From Drosophila persimilis (lineage: Eukaryota; Arthropoda; Insecta; Diptera; Drosophilidae), in NCBI RefSeq assembly GCF_003286085.1, contig NW_020825298.1:13206001-13270000 (forward strand): 64,000 nt of DNA, written 5' to 3'. Position 1 is the first letter of the stretch. The number at the start of each line of letters is the position of its first letter. This document shows, in pieces, positions 1 to 10,164 of the stretch. The notes under the pieces were generated by a model. It did not search any database. It saw only the letters and a program-made list of their open reading frames with translations, and had not been told where the DNA came from. Both the position numbers and the translations under genes were made by a program.

Positions 1-1144
1 CTCAATTGGCAAGCCTGATGCATAGATTTCTCTCGCTCTAACTGCATTCTTTTCCCATAAAGCTATCTCTGTTTTTGCTGTTAGTCATTTCGAAAGCTCG
101 CAAGATATCGCAAAATGCTCGCTAACGATCCGTTTGCGAGCTATCATAATGATACTTTCACTTCCACTAACTGGAAGACACAAGTATGTCGGGTTAAGTC
201 TCGCATTTGACTGCCATTTGTACGCGTTTTGCATGATGGCTATGTACATTGGCCGTGTAGTACTGACGTTGGCGATTGACGATAGTCCATAGGAATAGCT
301 ATGCCAAATCTGCCTACTCCGACATTAATATTGATAATTTAAATGGCATATATAGATATAAATATATATATATATTTAATATCTCAATTTGGTCGTCGCC
401 CTAATTTTTTTTTTACAGATATAAATATATATAGCAGATATAAATGTACTTTCAGATACAAATGTATATTACAGATAGAACTGTATCTCACAGATACAAA
501 TGCCCGACATTTTAGTTCTTGATAAATAACATTCCATGGAAGATATTTTTTGTTGCTCAAGCAAGAGAGATTTGGGTTGGCGAGACTGGCAAAGCGAGTG
601 TGCATGGGGCTTTCCCACTAGTAATATATATTTTCATTGATTTAGCTAGGCTAATACTATTAATATTAATATTAATTTTGAAATTTTATTATCATACTTG
701 TTCAAGCGTAAAAGGATTTTCGAATGCCCGACCCAAAATTCAGTAAATAAATTTGTGGCTTTAAAAATTGCCTAGAAATGTTTTTGGCTTGCAAATCAGC
801 TGCTTTGCGCAAGTACAGGCTTGCGTACCGAGTTTATTCAACGTTCAAAACCTTTTTTGAGAGATTAAGTATGAGAAGAGCAATTTACACCCTAAGAATG
901 AAAGTGATCCGAATGAGCTGAATGTATTCAACGCTGACTATTTTTGAGTGACTGCATGTTACTCATCTTACTATTATATTGTTTTTTGGTTTGAAAGTCC
1001 AATTACGAAAACTAATAAACTCTTTTATTACTTTGGTGGTAAATATGTGTACATATAACACATAGTATGTACATACATATTTCTATTTACAAGTGTAGTA
1101 TACATATATAAAATACGGTAAGTGTATTTACGTAAACGCGTGTT
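1..1144. other. Intergenic, no gene seen
   Basis: AT-rich sequence with a 19-base minisatellite at 416-502 and alternating AT runs near 350-376. Open frames here are short and low in complexity on both strands. I see no recognisable domain or transposon protein. Confidence 0.5.
416..502 (+). repeat. 19-base minisatellite, about 5 units
   Basis: The block CAGATA recurs at 416, 435, 453, 472 and 491, giving spacings of 19, 18, 19 and 19 bases. The unit is approximately CAGATACAAATGTATATTA. A related array in the opposite orientation lies at 36386-36442. Confidence 0.65.
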
Positions 1145-1150
1145 TTTATT
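1145..1150 (-). terminator. Polyadenylation signal of the PLPP6-like gene
   Basis: AATAAA on the minus strand, about 30 bases past the stop codon. Confidence 0.55.
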
Positions 1151-1180
1151 ACATATTTCCCCAAAAAAAAAATGTTAATT

Positions 1181-1756
1181 TTATATTTCTTCTGAACCAG
1201 ACACAAGACCAGCAATATTTATAGCAAATGTTTCACTGATCCAAATGAATTCAAGGAGTCTTGCTTCAAGACCTCCAATGATTGCTCCAGCGAAAATGTC
1301 CAACATATAATGACGCTGTAAAATCAGTCGTGATAGAGCTACGCTTACAGCCCAAGCCGTAAGAGGCATTAAAAATACAAAATTCAGAGAATATAATTTT
1401 GTAAAAAATATAAGTACATAAAATGCTCGAGATGCGTGGCCAGAGGGAAAACTAAATTTATCGGGTCCTATTACCAACGTATCTTTTATTGCTACCGGTC
1501 TTCTTCGGCGCACGAATGACTTTAACACGGCTACGACGACAATATCAAGTATAAGTCCTACAAGCATATTTACTTGCATTTGAAGTAATGCTTTTGAATT
1601 CATTATCCATATGAAAGCAGTCCAAGTAATCAACCAGGCAATACCATCACAGGATATTTCTAGAAATTTACAGTTTATCTTTAAAGACTTAAAGAATGAA
1701 TACTTAGATAGAAGTGATACGCAATAATTTGTCCATTGCACATCTTTCTCTAACAT
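1181..1756 (-). CDS. PLPP6-like PAP2 lipid phosphatase
   Basis: Type 2 phosphatidic acid phosphatase (PAP2) family membrane enzyme. Its closest resemblance is to PLPP6/PPAPDC2, which removes phosphate from presqualene and other polyisoprenyl diphosphates at the ER and nuclear envelope. All three catalytic blocks are visible in the 191-residue reading: KSFVRRRRP at residues 79-87, PSGH at 104-107 and SR-x5-H-x3-D at 142-153. Hydrophobic segments lie near residues 38-52, 58-78, 111-141 and 154-162. The family-specific stretch CKFLEISCDGIAWL is also present. The ATG at 1754-1756 is preceded in frame by seven open codons and then a good splice acceptor (TTTACATTCCAG, exon edge near 1777), so translation may start in an upstream exon I could not locate between 1.8 and 2.3 kb. 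The N-terminus is therefore provisional; the catalytic assignment is firm. Confidence 0.85.
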   Translation of the reverse strand: MLEKDVQWTNYCVSLLSKYSFFKSLKINCKFLEISCDGIAWLITWTAFIWIMNSKALLQMQVNMLVGLILDIVVVAVLKSFVRRRRPVAIKDTLVIGPDKFSFPSGHASRAFYVLIFFTKLYSLNFVFLMPLTAWAVSVALSRLILQRHYMLDIFAGAIIGGLEARLLEFIWISETFAINIAGLVSGSEEI

Positions 1757-2302
1757 GTATTTCAGTATGCGTGATGACTGGAATGTAAAAAAAGTATTGT
1801 TAATGCCAGAAATTAGTATGTAACTTTAAATTAAAATGCACACAAACCGTTTTCATTATATAAATTAGACATATGTGTACATATATAAATTGTAGCTCTA
1901 TGAGGTGACAAATAATCACAATAAGGGGACTCGGCTCACTCTAATATTTTCCACAAAATACAAGAAATGGAAAAAGGATTGGGTATTCCACGAATGGGCT
2001 TTAAAGAGCAAAAGTACACAACTTTATGCCACCACTACGCTCCTATGCTTATCGTATTTAAAATAAAGCCGCGTTTTCGCCAAAACGCAATAGCGTAAAA
2101 CGTGGCCCTGGTATAAACAGTTTTGCGTATATATGAACTAAAGGTTGCGACAATTGGGTTTGAAGTGTATCGAAAACCATTTTCAACGTTCCCACGCAGA
2201 CGATGTTTTTTTTACTTTTCCATTTGCTTTTTCAGATATATCGTTGCTTCACACATCCCTGTCTTAATTAGTATGACTTTGAATTTTAGCTAGGAGTTTA
2301 CG
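1757..2302. other. Divergent intergenic region, PLPP6-like / Usp14
   Basis: The two genes point away from each other, so both promoters, and possibly a short first exon of the PLPP6-like gene, should lie here. I see no TATA box with a matching initiator and no transposon. Confidence 0.4.
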
Positions 2303-4496
2303 ATGCCTTCTTTCAAAGGTGCATATTAGATGTTTTCTGACGCAAAAACTAATTCGATTATTTACAGTAAAAGTAAAATGGGGACGAGAACTCTTTACGG
2401 ATATCGATGTTAACACCGATGAAGATCCTATATTGTTCAAAGCTCAACTGTTCGCTCTGACTGGTGTTGAGCCAGAGCGTCAAAAAGTTATGTGCAAAGG
2501 TGGCATACTTAAGAATGAGCAATGGAACTTGCAGTTAAAAGATGTAAGTTGAAATTTGAAGTATGATTCTTACAATTCACAATGTTTATTTTGTAGGGCG
2601 CTGTAGTGTTATTACTGGGTAGCAAAGAAGATGTACCAGAAGTACCCACAACACCAATTAAGTTTATTGAAGACATGAATGAAGCAGAAACCGCGACTGC
2701 AGTGCGTATCTCTGAAATCATTACATGTCCTTACAGCTTTTTATTTAAAATTAAATTATAGATGCGCCTACCAGCCGGTTTAACAAACCTTGGAAATACC
2801 TGCTATATGAATGCCACTATTCAATGCTTAAAAGCAGTTCCTGAGCTTCGTGATGCGCTAAGCAATTTTACCAGTGAGGGGTCTGACACCCTATCAACAG
2901 CTTTTTCTATATCATCAGGAATGAAATCGGTTTTTGCTCAGATGGATAAGGGGGCAACAGTCACTCCAATTGTACTGCTGCAGGCGTTACACCGGGCATC
3001 CCCCCAATTTGCACAGACCGGAGAAAATGGCACGTACAGGCAGCAAGATGCTAATGAGTGTTGGTCGGAAATTCTGAAAATGCTACAACAAAAACTTTTA
3101 CCAATTCGCCAAGAACCATCTAAAAATATTACTCAGAAAACACAACACGGGTAAGTTTATGAAATAAATTTAAGACTTCTAACTTCGCTCGTACATTCCC
3201 AACAAATCCGCTCATATATGAAAATCATGCAAAATAAACTCACTTAGCGTTGACGGATACACACTGCATGAGCCCAAATGTTCGCTTTCGATTTAAAATC
3301 ATTCAGAATGTGGCTTGCGGGTGTAAACCGGTCCTGAGTAATTTTTGTGAGGGAGGAAATTCTTCTCCAGGTGTTCTCGTGCGAAGACTTATAACATCTA
3401 TCTGCCTGTTGGAATGGGGATCCAACGACTCCGGCAGTCTATTCTGCTATTGCAGTGTATATGTGCGCATATGTGCAGCTTCCATGTAACGAATTATAAG
3501 TTTTCAATACAAACATTAATAAAAAATCTTATTAAATTATATTTAGTTGTGCAAAAAAATATTGTACTATCCACCGTAGCTCATGCATATATAAACTATG
3601 TTTATATCGTTTTTATTATTTACTTAAAGGTCATTTATTGAACAATTCTTTGGTGGAACCTTTGAAGTTAAAATGAGCACTGAAGAAGCTCCAGAAGAAA
3701 CTGCTACTGTAACAACCGAGAATTTTTTGCAATTAAGTTGCTTCATTTCAATGGAAGTAAAGTACATGCAAAGCGGCCTTAAATCGGTAGTTAACACCAC
3801 ATATTACAAATATCAACGACTATGCATTAACGGCTCCTGTATTAATTTTTAGAAAATGATGGAATCATTGGTCAAAAAATCTGAAACTTTGGGAAGAGAC
3901 GCACGCTACATTAGAACTGTAAGATCTTTCAATGTATAACTTAATTTTATTAACGTTTATTTAATTTTCAGTACTTAGTTAGCCGACTTCCAGCTTATCT
4001 TACTGTCCAATTCGTACGATTTCAATATAAGGGAAAAGAAGGCATAAATGCCAAAGTATTGAAGGATATTAAATTCCCCATTGACTTTGACGCGTTTGAG
4101 TTGTGTACACCCGAATTGCAACAAAAATTATGTCCAATGCGATCGAAGTTCAAGGATCTGGAAGACAAAACCATGGAGCTGGCAACACCCAAACCATATG
4201 GGGTCAAGGAAGAGGACATCGAAAAGAAATATGAGCAATTTTGGTTTGACGATGATTTGGGAAGTAATAATTCTGGATACTATACATTACAAGCTGTATT
4301 GACTCATAAAGGTCGATCAAGTTCATCCGGGCACTATGTGGCTTGGGTTCGTTCCAACGGCGATAGTTGGTTTAAATTTGACGATGACGAAGTAACATCT
4401 GTGGCCACGGATGAAATTTTACGACTTTCAGGTGGTGGAGATTGGCATTGTGCCTATGTCCTATTATATGGACCGAAGCGTTTGGAAAAGCTCTAG
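2303..4496 (+). CDS. Usp14: Usp14 proteasome-associated deubiquitinase
   Basis: Ubiquitin-specific protease that docks on the 26S proteasome and trims ubiquitin chains from substrates. Seven coding exons with agreeing phases: 2303-2318, 2368-2543, 2597-2701, 2762-3150, 3630-3786, 3853-3918, 3972-4496, giving about 477 residues (human USP14 has 494). The N-terminus is a ubiquitin-like domain (KVKWGRELF, then FKAQLFALTGVEP). The USP domain follows, with the Cys box GLTNLGNTCYMNAT (catalytic Cys about residue 113), the GGTFEVKM and LSCFISMEVKY finger region, and the His box SSSSGHYVAWV (His about 424) with KFDDDEV. It ends LSGGGDWHCAYVLLYGP as in the family. The first coding exon is only 16 bases. 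The intron at 3151-3629 holds short open frames with no similarity. All key residues are intact. AATAAA lies at 4514-4519. Confidence 0.95.
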
Positions 4497-4513
4497 ATAA
4501 TTGTGTTACTGTC

Positions 4514-4519
4514 AATAAA
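4514..4519 (+). terminator. Usp14 polyadenylation signal
   Basis: AATAAA 18 bases past the Usp14 stop. Confidence 0.6.
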
Positions 4520-4737
4520 TCTGGGTTGTTGATCAAATTAATTTGAATTATAAAAATCCTCACGAGATCTCAACAGTCTTTTACTTTTGCATGTGGTGGG
4601 CACGGTTTTTAAATTTGGGAGAAGTCAAACTACAACAAAAAAATAAAGAAGGAAAGCGAGCTGCTTGCGCACACTACGAATACTTGGCTTTTGGATTCTC
4701 GGATCTGAGTCCATTTTTGTCTATTTGTTTATTTTTG

Positions 4738-5230
4738 TATACCCGTTGTTCGAAGAGTATAGGGGTATATTCGATCTTGTGGGGAAAGTGGATGTGTGCA
4801 ACACCCAGAAGGAAGCATTTCCGACCCCACAAAGTATATATATTCTACATCAATAATAGCCGATGCGATAAAGACATGTCTGTCTGTCCGTCCCCATGAG
4901 CACCTCTAAAAGACTAGAGAAAACAAATTTTGTGTCCAGACTACTGTGACATCACACTCCTACAAGTGCATTTCAAAATTTCGCCCCGCCCCGCAAGGGA
5001 CTAAAATCTTTGGCGTCCACAATCTTGAAGATACATATGCGAAAACCGAAAACGCAGAATCGTAGAGACTGCCCATATCTGCTAGACTACAATCTGAATC
5101 AGATCGGATCATTATTATAGCCAGAAGTGCAGTGGCTACGTAACGCCTTCTACGCGCTTGCTCATTTTCTGTCTCTCTCTCTCACACAAATTTCGTCATG
5201 CAATGTGTGCGCCCTCTTCCGAGATAAAAC
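4738..5230 (+). mobile_element. DINE-1/INE-1 (Helitron-related) copy
   Basis: Contains the hallmark blocks of this non-autonomous family in order: TACCCG with a GAGTATAGGGGTAT-type end, a GAAGC(A/G)TTTCCGACC block, TATATATTCT, a GTCTGTCTGTCCGTCC block, CGAAATTT-type and CGCCCC runs, GATCGGATCATT, and the GCAGTGGCTACG block followed by a TCTCTCTCTC tract. Confidence 0.8.
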
Positions 5231-5444
5231 GGCTGATGTTTGTGTGAGAATACAAAGAATACAAAAACGAAGAGGCAGATGTAAATAAAAAATTAAAAGA
5301 AATGGAAACAGATAAAATCTAATATATAAAGATCTCCCAAACACCCACCCAGGGTTCGTTGTTCGCAAGCACGAAGCTTCTGAATTGCTCTCGATTTCGC
5401 AAAACTTACACCATGAGGCGCGTTTGACTTATTTGTTGTAAATT

Positions 5445-5811
5445 GACAGACTGGCCTTGTATTCGGCCCAGTTCTGCTCAACATACATATAAAGCTATTG
5501 CTTTGTTGAAGAGGCTCCGCGGGGCTTTCCAGAGGTTCCCCAGTTTGGAGTCCACCATTCAGGTTTCTTTCGAGTCCAGGGGTCTCGATAGGGAAAAAGG
5601 GAGTACAGTTTCCTGTGGTCCGCAAAGGAGTGTTCTTCCGGGACCCTGCAGGATACTATGTTCCTCTGCATCTCATGAGAGGCAAGTGTAACGTCCAGGA
5701 CCTCCTTACGATTTTTAATAATAATAATGGGATTATTTCCCCGGTTTAATAATACCAGCTGAGTGGTCAGTAGATAAGTGAACAGGTACTCACCCCATTC
5801 ATTAGTGTCAG
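5445..5811 (+). repeat. Dispersed repeat A, copy 1
   Basis: About 365 bases closely related to 14764-15163. Shared landmarks in the same order are GACTGGCC, CCCAGTTCTGCTCAAC, TCGA(C/G) and CCAT, TTCCGG, CAGGACCTCCTT, ATTTCCCCGG and AGTAGATA, then GGTACTCACCCC. No protein can be read from it. It may be an LTR or a non-coding element; unclassified. Confidence 0.65.
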
Positions 5812-6275
5812 CGATTTCCCACTGACCCGATGTCCGTGGGCGCGCAGTTTGCGATGAGCATTCGGGGTGGCGCGTGTGGAGGAGGTATGGCTATGACTCG
5901 TATAGGTGGAGCACATCCTCAGTGAGCTCTCCTCGCCTTCGAGGCTCACTGCAGTGTGGGGTTCTTTCTGAAATTTGCAAGAAAAAATAAGTGCAACTGT
6001 ATTTTTGCAAGTACCTACATACTTGTTTTACCTGTGGTAACAGCTACGTATAGCCTATAGTCTCGAGTCCTCAGCGCAGATACCCCGCTTCCAAGAAAAC
6101 AAGGCAAATAGTCCAATCAGGACTATGTCGGCTCCACCCCAGGAGAGCTCCAATCACGTTCCTGAAGTTTACCACCACCATTGTTTTGTCTGGATCGGTC
6201 CCAGGAGACTAAAACTTCTTTAGGCCTCCGGGGGCTCTAAGTCTAGCTCGACCTCCGGTGGCCTACCCTTTTGAG
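5812..6275. other. Unassigned sequence between repeats
   Basis: Comparatively GC-rich sequence between repeat A and a DINE-1 fragment. No conserved protein is seen. It is probably part of a decayed mobile element, but I cannot name it. Confidence 0.3.
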
Positions 6276-6455
6276 TTTATGGTTTTCTCGTATCTTCAAA
6301 ATGTGGAGATTTTCTTCCTTTGTGGGGGCGGGGCGAAATTTTGAAATACACTTGCGACATTTGTGATATCACAGGAGTCTAAAGTCTAGGCGCTCGGCTT
6401 TTGATGCTGATCATGTTGCACACATTTACACTTTCACCACAGATGTATCGGGTAA
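6276..6455 (-). mobile_element. DINE-1 fragment
   Basis: TTCTCGTATCTTCAAAAT, CCTTTGTGGGGGCGG and ATGCTGATCA, then a TTTCACCACA block: the reverse orientation of the copy at 4738-5230. Confidence 0.7.
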
Positions 6456-6736
6456 AAAAATGTTAAGCCCCAAAAAAAAGTTCGATTTTGTTGCATAGTG
6501 TAGTCGATTAGCTTTGAAATCAATTTTATACATACATACATACAAATGTATGGTATGTGTACAAATTCGAACGAGCATGACTAGGCCAGAATTTCAAAAT
6601 GCCATTTTTCGGTATTCGGCATAAAGACAGTCAGATTTACACCTACCCAAATAGGCAGGGCAAATAGATCTTCTTAGACGCACACGATACGAAGTAATTT
6701 TCAACTGAAGCTATAAACAGCCGAGAAATAATGCAT

Positions 6737-6742
6737 TTTATT
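6737..6742 (-). terminator. Polyadenylation signal of the OSER1-like gene
   Basis: AATAAA on the minus strand, about 90 bases past the stop. Confidence 0.45.
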
Positions 6743-6831
6743 AGTATACAAATAATTTATACATATGTACATACGTATGTATGCTTAATAGTATATCTAC
6801 AGGCATATACATCTTAATGGTTGGTTCAAAA

Positions 6832-7689
6832 TTAAATGTACATCATCTCAGCCATTGAAGACATTTTTTTTGGAATATGCACCATAGTATCAAAATAGCT
6901 AGCCAGTTCTGATATCGTTACATCGTCGCAGTTGCTTGGTGTTGTTGCATTATAACAAGCTTGCTGAGAGCACGTCGTGCCCATACGTGAAACTGATAGT
7001 GATCTCTTAGATGCTGATATTGTAAAGGCGTTGCGTTCCTTATTTGACAGCAGTCTACAATTGATTTCTTTTTTGCTGGAAATTGTTGTTTTATATTTAC
7101 TGCAGATTTTTGGTACACGACGAACATTATCCAAATTTGTTTCCTTTGTTTGGTCCAGCAATATATCGCATTCACTGATAAGATCGCGGAAACTGCATGT
7201 GTCGCCTATATTAAAGGTCGAGTTTTTAGTCTGAATTTGGCTAGTTTTTTCCTTTTCTGCGTTTAAGTGAAACATTTTACGACTTCGAACAAGACTCCTT
7301 CCGTGTTCACAACCAAATAATGTCTTCAACATGGGTTGCCGAAAAAGATATTTCTTTGTAGGGGCAACATGTTTTTTCTGTGCAAGCTTTTTAACACCAT
7401 GCGAGTAACTTGGGGGACTTGTAATTTCAACAGATTCCGTTTGAAGAAAAGACTTGTCTTGCGTGCAACTCTCAAGGCAGCTCTCGGATCGACGCCTTGG
7501 TCTGCACTTCCAGCGATGTATCATTTTGTGTTTGGCGCTAAGTATTTGTTCAAAGTTATCATTAGCATTTGAAAGTTTAAAATCATTGTCTGGATTATAG
7601 AATGGATTCCTTTTTACTGATTTGCAAAGAGGGTGTGTTGGTGTTATTTTCAACTTGTCAAGATTCGCTGGTAATTCCTCCGTAGTCAT
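6832..7689 (-). CDS. OSER1-like oxidative-stress responsive protein
   Basis: A 285-residue, basic, serine-rich and apparently soluble protein. The C-terminus reads DDVTISELASYF, then HIPKKMSSMAEMMY, which matches the diagnostic end of vertebrate OSER1 (oxidative stress-responsive serine-rich protein 1). An internal RRRRSES-like basic patch (residues about 55-62) and a SFRDL block also have counterparts there. OSER1 is a poorly understood nuclear/cytoplasmic protein induced by peroxide and linked to FOXO signalling. The reading frame stays open upstream to 7887, but the ATG at 7687-7689 is chosen because it follows a splice acceptor (TTTTTGTAG, one base before the ATG), which implies an upstream untranslated exon. 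Single coding exon. The homology claim rests on the short C-terminal motif and the overall layout, from memory. Confidence 0.75.
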   Translation of the reverse strand: MTTEELPANLDKLKITPTHPLCKSVKRNPFYNPDNDFKLSNANDNFEQILSAKHKMIHRWKCRPRRRSESCLESCTQDKSFLQTESVEITSPPSYSHGVKKLAQKKHVAPTKKYLFRQPMLKTLFGCEHGRSLVRSRKMFHLNAEKEKTSQIQTKNSTFNIGDTCSFRDLISECDILLDQTKETNLDNVRRVPKICSKYKTTISSKKEINCRLLSNKERNAFTISASKRSLSVSRMGTTCSQQACYNATTPSNCDDVTISELASYFDTMVHIPKKMSSMAEMMYI

Positions 7690-8336
7690 TCTACAAAAAT
7701 TATTGTAATTGTTAAAAAACCATTTGGGATTATTTTTGTCCAGTTTTTGAAATATTATTGTTCGACCTAAGGCAGCCAAAATTACCTTTTTGTTTATTTT
7801 TGTTTGTTTTCTCTTAATAAAAATGAATATGCTATGTATAGAGTATGCCCATATATCCACATCGTATACAGGGTGACCACGGCCCATTTATACCACTTAT
7901 CGATCAGAAATATACCAAAATATACTTTTTCATAATAAAAATATACCAAAAATATTGCAATCAAATTTTCGTTTCCCTTTTATTTTATAATATTTATTAA
8001 AGCTTAGTACTCACATCCGACAACAGTTTTTCTAGCAAACGTACTATATATTATGCATAAATTTCTAATCGGTTTTATACGAATATCAACCCTAATTCTG
8101 CACGAGTACATATTTTTCGGATCAGAGTCCTAGCCCTAAAACTCAAGTCTTCAATCAGAATCACTTTTTTGGTGTAAAAGTGCCGAGGTGTAGATTTTCT
8201 ATAATTACACTGGTCAATCAGCTGTGTGTTTTTTCCGGTAGTGTTTAGTATTTTTACTGTCATGTTTTCCTCTACTCTTTGTCCTATAAGAATCATATTT
8301 CTTGATAAAAGTTTTTCCCCAAAGTCTCTCTAATAG
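7690..8336. other. 5' flank of the OSER1-like gene, no coding feature
   Basis: AT-rich DNA with TATACCAAAATATAC-type runs near 7908-7960. It probably holds the 5' untranslated exon and promoter of the OSER1-like gene. No conserved protein is seen. Confidence 0.35.
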
Positions 8337-8358
8337 TCTTTTCACACTGGGATGATCA

Positions 8359-8500
8359 ATAATAGCCTATTCCAATAGGTGACCGCCCACCATCATTTTC
8401 TAGGATTGTTTTGTACGGTTTTGCCGTTCCGAAAATTTCTCAGTTGTTCCACTATCCATCGAGAATGTTCCTAATCAGAATGTTTCTATGCGATATATAT
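8359..8500 (+). repeat. Dispersed repeat B, copy 1
   Basis: Related to 29850-29972. Both have a TAATAGCC block, then CCTA/AGGCGACC-like sequence, TTGCCGTTCCGA and TCCAC(C/T)ATCCAT, then AGAATGTT and TTTCTATG(A/C)GATAT, in order. No protein; unclassified. Confidence 0.6.
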
Positions 8501-8785
8501 CCGAAGGGGTTCAAATCCAAACAAAATGTGCAATCAATGGCAAAAAAAATAATATCGTAAACTTTATGCTCTGCACAATTACACAGAAATTCGTTCTTGA
8601 GGGTTTTGTGCGTACTCACAGATGCATCTATATGTTCTCTCGACTTCGCGGATTTCGCCGATTCCAAAAACCTCGCTGCAGTTGACCATTGAAATGTATG
8701 GGCGTTTAAATTGAATATAATTAAATTAAATATGTCTACATTGTTAAATATTTTCCCGCAATACTTTCCATTGGGGACAGAAACA

Positions 8786-8817
8786 ATCGATGTTCGGCTA
8801 AATGTTCAACCATCGAT
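8786..8817. promoter_or_regulatory. Paired ATCGAT (DRE-like) sites
   Basis: ATCGAT at 8786-8791 and 8812-8817, followed by GGTATCGCTATCG. DREF elements (core TATCGATA) mark housekeeping promoters in Drosophila. The site lies between the divergently oriented OSER1-like and CYLD genes. Which gene it serves, if either, is inference. Confidence 0.35.
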
Positions 8818-8849
8818 AATATAGGTATCGCTATCGCTATACTACATAA

Positions 8850-9754
8850 CACAACATATTTTATGTTATCAAAGTCATACATATTTGTTGACTGTGCCAA
8901 GAATAGTCATTTTTAACTTTAAAAGTTGTAGTAATATGATTTGTTCGGATTTCTTTTTTATAATTCGTGCTCTCAATGCTCTGTTCACGGCCGTCTAAAT
9001 ATGTCATACCCCATGTCTGTACATATACTAGAAATGGGAGAAAATAATTTTTGTTGAACTTTAGTTGCGATATTCAATTTAAGTTTACATTTTAAAAACG
9101 TTCTAAAGAATCCAAACAAAGAATTTAACACAAACACAGCAGTGCTTTGTGTATATATGGATGTACGTGTCATGTACAATCGTGAATGTTTATTTATGAC
9201 AAACTTTTAAATATAAGTACATGTAAGTAGTAAGAAATTGGCTGTTTGTGCATATACAGCCATCTGTTGTAGCGAACTGAATGTAAAGCTGTCAAAAAGT
9301 GCTATTTCGGGTCTGCAGCAGAATGCCAGACTGAATTCCAACTGAGTTGTTTTTCTAGGTGCCACAGAAGGCTGTCTCTGGTGACTAGAAATTTGGTTAA
9401 ATTAAATGCAAAAACATACTTCACTCATAGAAAAAGGTTTATCTTCACTAGCATGATAAAGTATTTTAATTGTTTTAAACCTTTATTTCTATTTTACGAA
9501 GCCTCTGGAAAAATCTCTAGTAGAATTGCAATTCGTTGTTGGCGTCTTAAACCAGCTCGAAGGAAAATCTGGCCAGAACTGATCGGCTTGCTCATCAGCA
9601 CGGATCCAGGCTCAAACCTGTTCCTGAAGTCCATTGGCACATTCAAATCATGCTGTCAAATGACATCGTTCGGAGCAACAGAAATGGTCCACAATACTGC
9701 GGCAGTATTATCTGTGTCAGCTGGTCTTTATTTCAGGATTATAGAAAACAGTTT
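8850..9754. other. Non-coding or unresolved sequence
   Basis: AT-rich DNA. An open frame around 9530-9700 gives no recognisable protein. It may be old transposon DNA leading into the DINE-1 fragment that follows. Confidence 0.3.
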
Positions 9755-9769
9755 TGGGTCGTTGTCGTA

Positions 9770-9955
9770 CATAATTTGGTTGCTCTAGCTCTTATGGTCT
9801 TTGAGAAGTAGCCGTCAAAAATGTCGTGCGGAAAAACAGACCTAGCTATATCGAACTGGCTATTGATGCTGATTAAGATGCTGATCTTCTTGGTGTTACA
9901 CACATCTACTTTCACCACAAATCTGTACTTTTCGAGTACTGCGTACTTTTGGAGC
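9770..9955 (-). mobile_element. DINE-1 fragment
   Basis: Blocks TTGCTCTAGCTCTTATGGTC, CTATTGATGCTGAT and GTGTTACACACATC, then TTTCACCACAAATC and GAGTACTGCGTA: a reverse-oriented DINE-1 3' portion. Confidence 0.7.
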
Positions 9956-10164
9956 CCGAAGTCTACCAGAGAAAGGCGGTTTAATGCCGGTCGTAATTCA
10001 AGAAACGCAAAAAATTATCAGTTTTGAATTTGAAATTTGAATTTAATTATTTTTTTGACGTCGAAACAAGTTTAGGCGCAAGACCTCGCCATCTTCCCGA
10101 ATCCCGAGTCAAAATTCTGCGAAAGGTACAATTTTCTTTTCAAAGCAGATATGGAGTGAAAGTT

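Noticed and set aside
1800..2250. Upstream coding exon for the PLPP6-like gene
   Set aside because: Several minus-strand candidates were tried. None had an ATG, an open frame and a donor in the right phase together.
2509..2721. Minus-strand open frame over Usp14 exon 3
   Set aside because: Antisense shadow of a well-supported coding exon.
3250..3641. Overlapping open frames in the large Usp14 intron
   Set aside because: No similarity, and both flanking exons splice across with matching phase.
6918..7572. Frames in other phases and on the opposite strand within the OSER1-like gene
   Set aside because: Shadows of the 285-residue frame, which has the conserved C-terminus.
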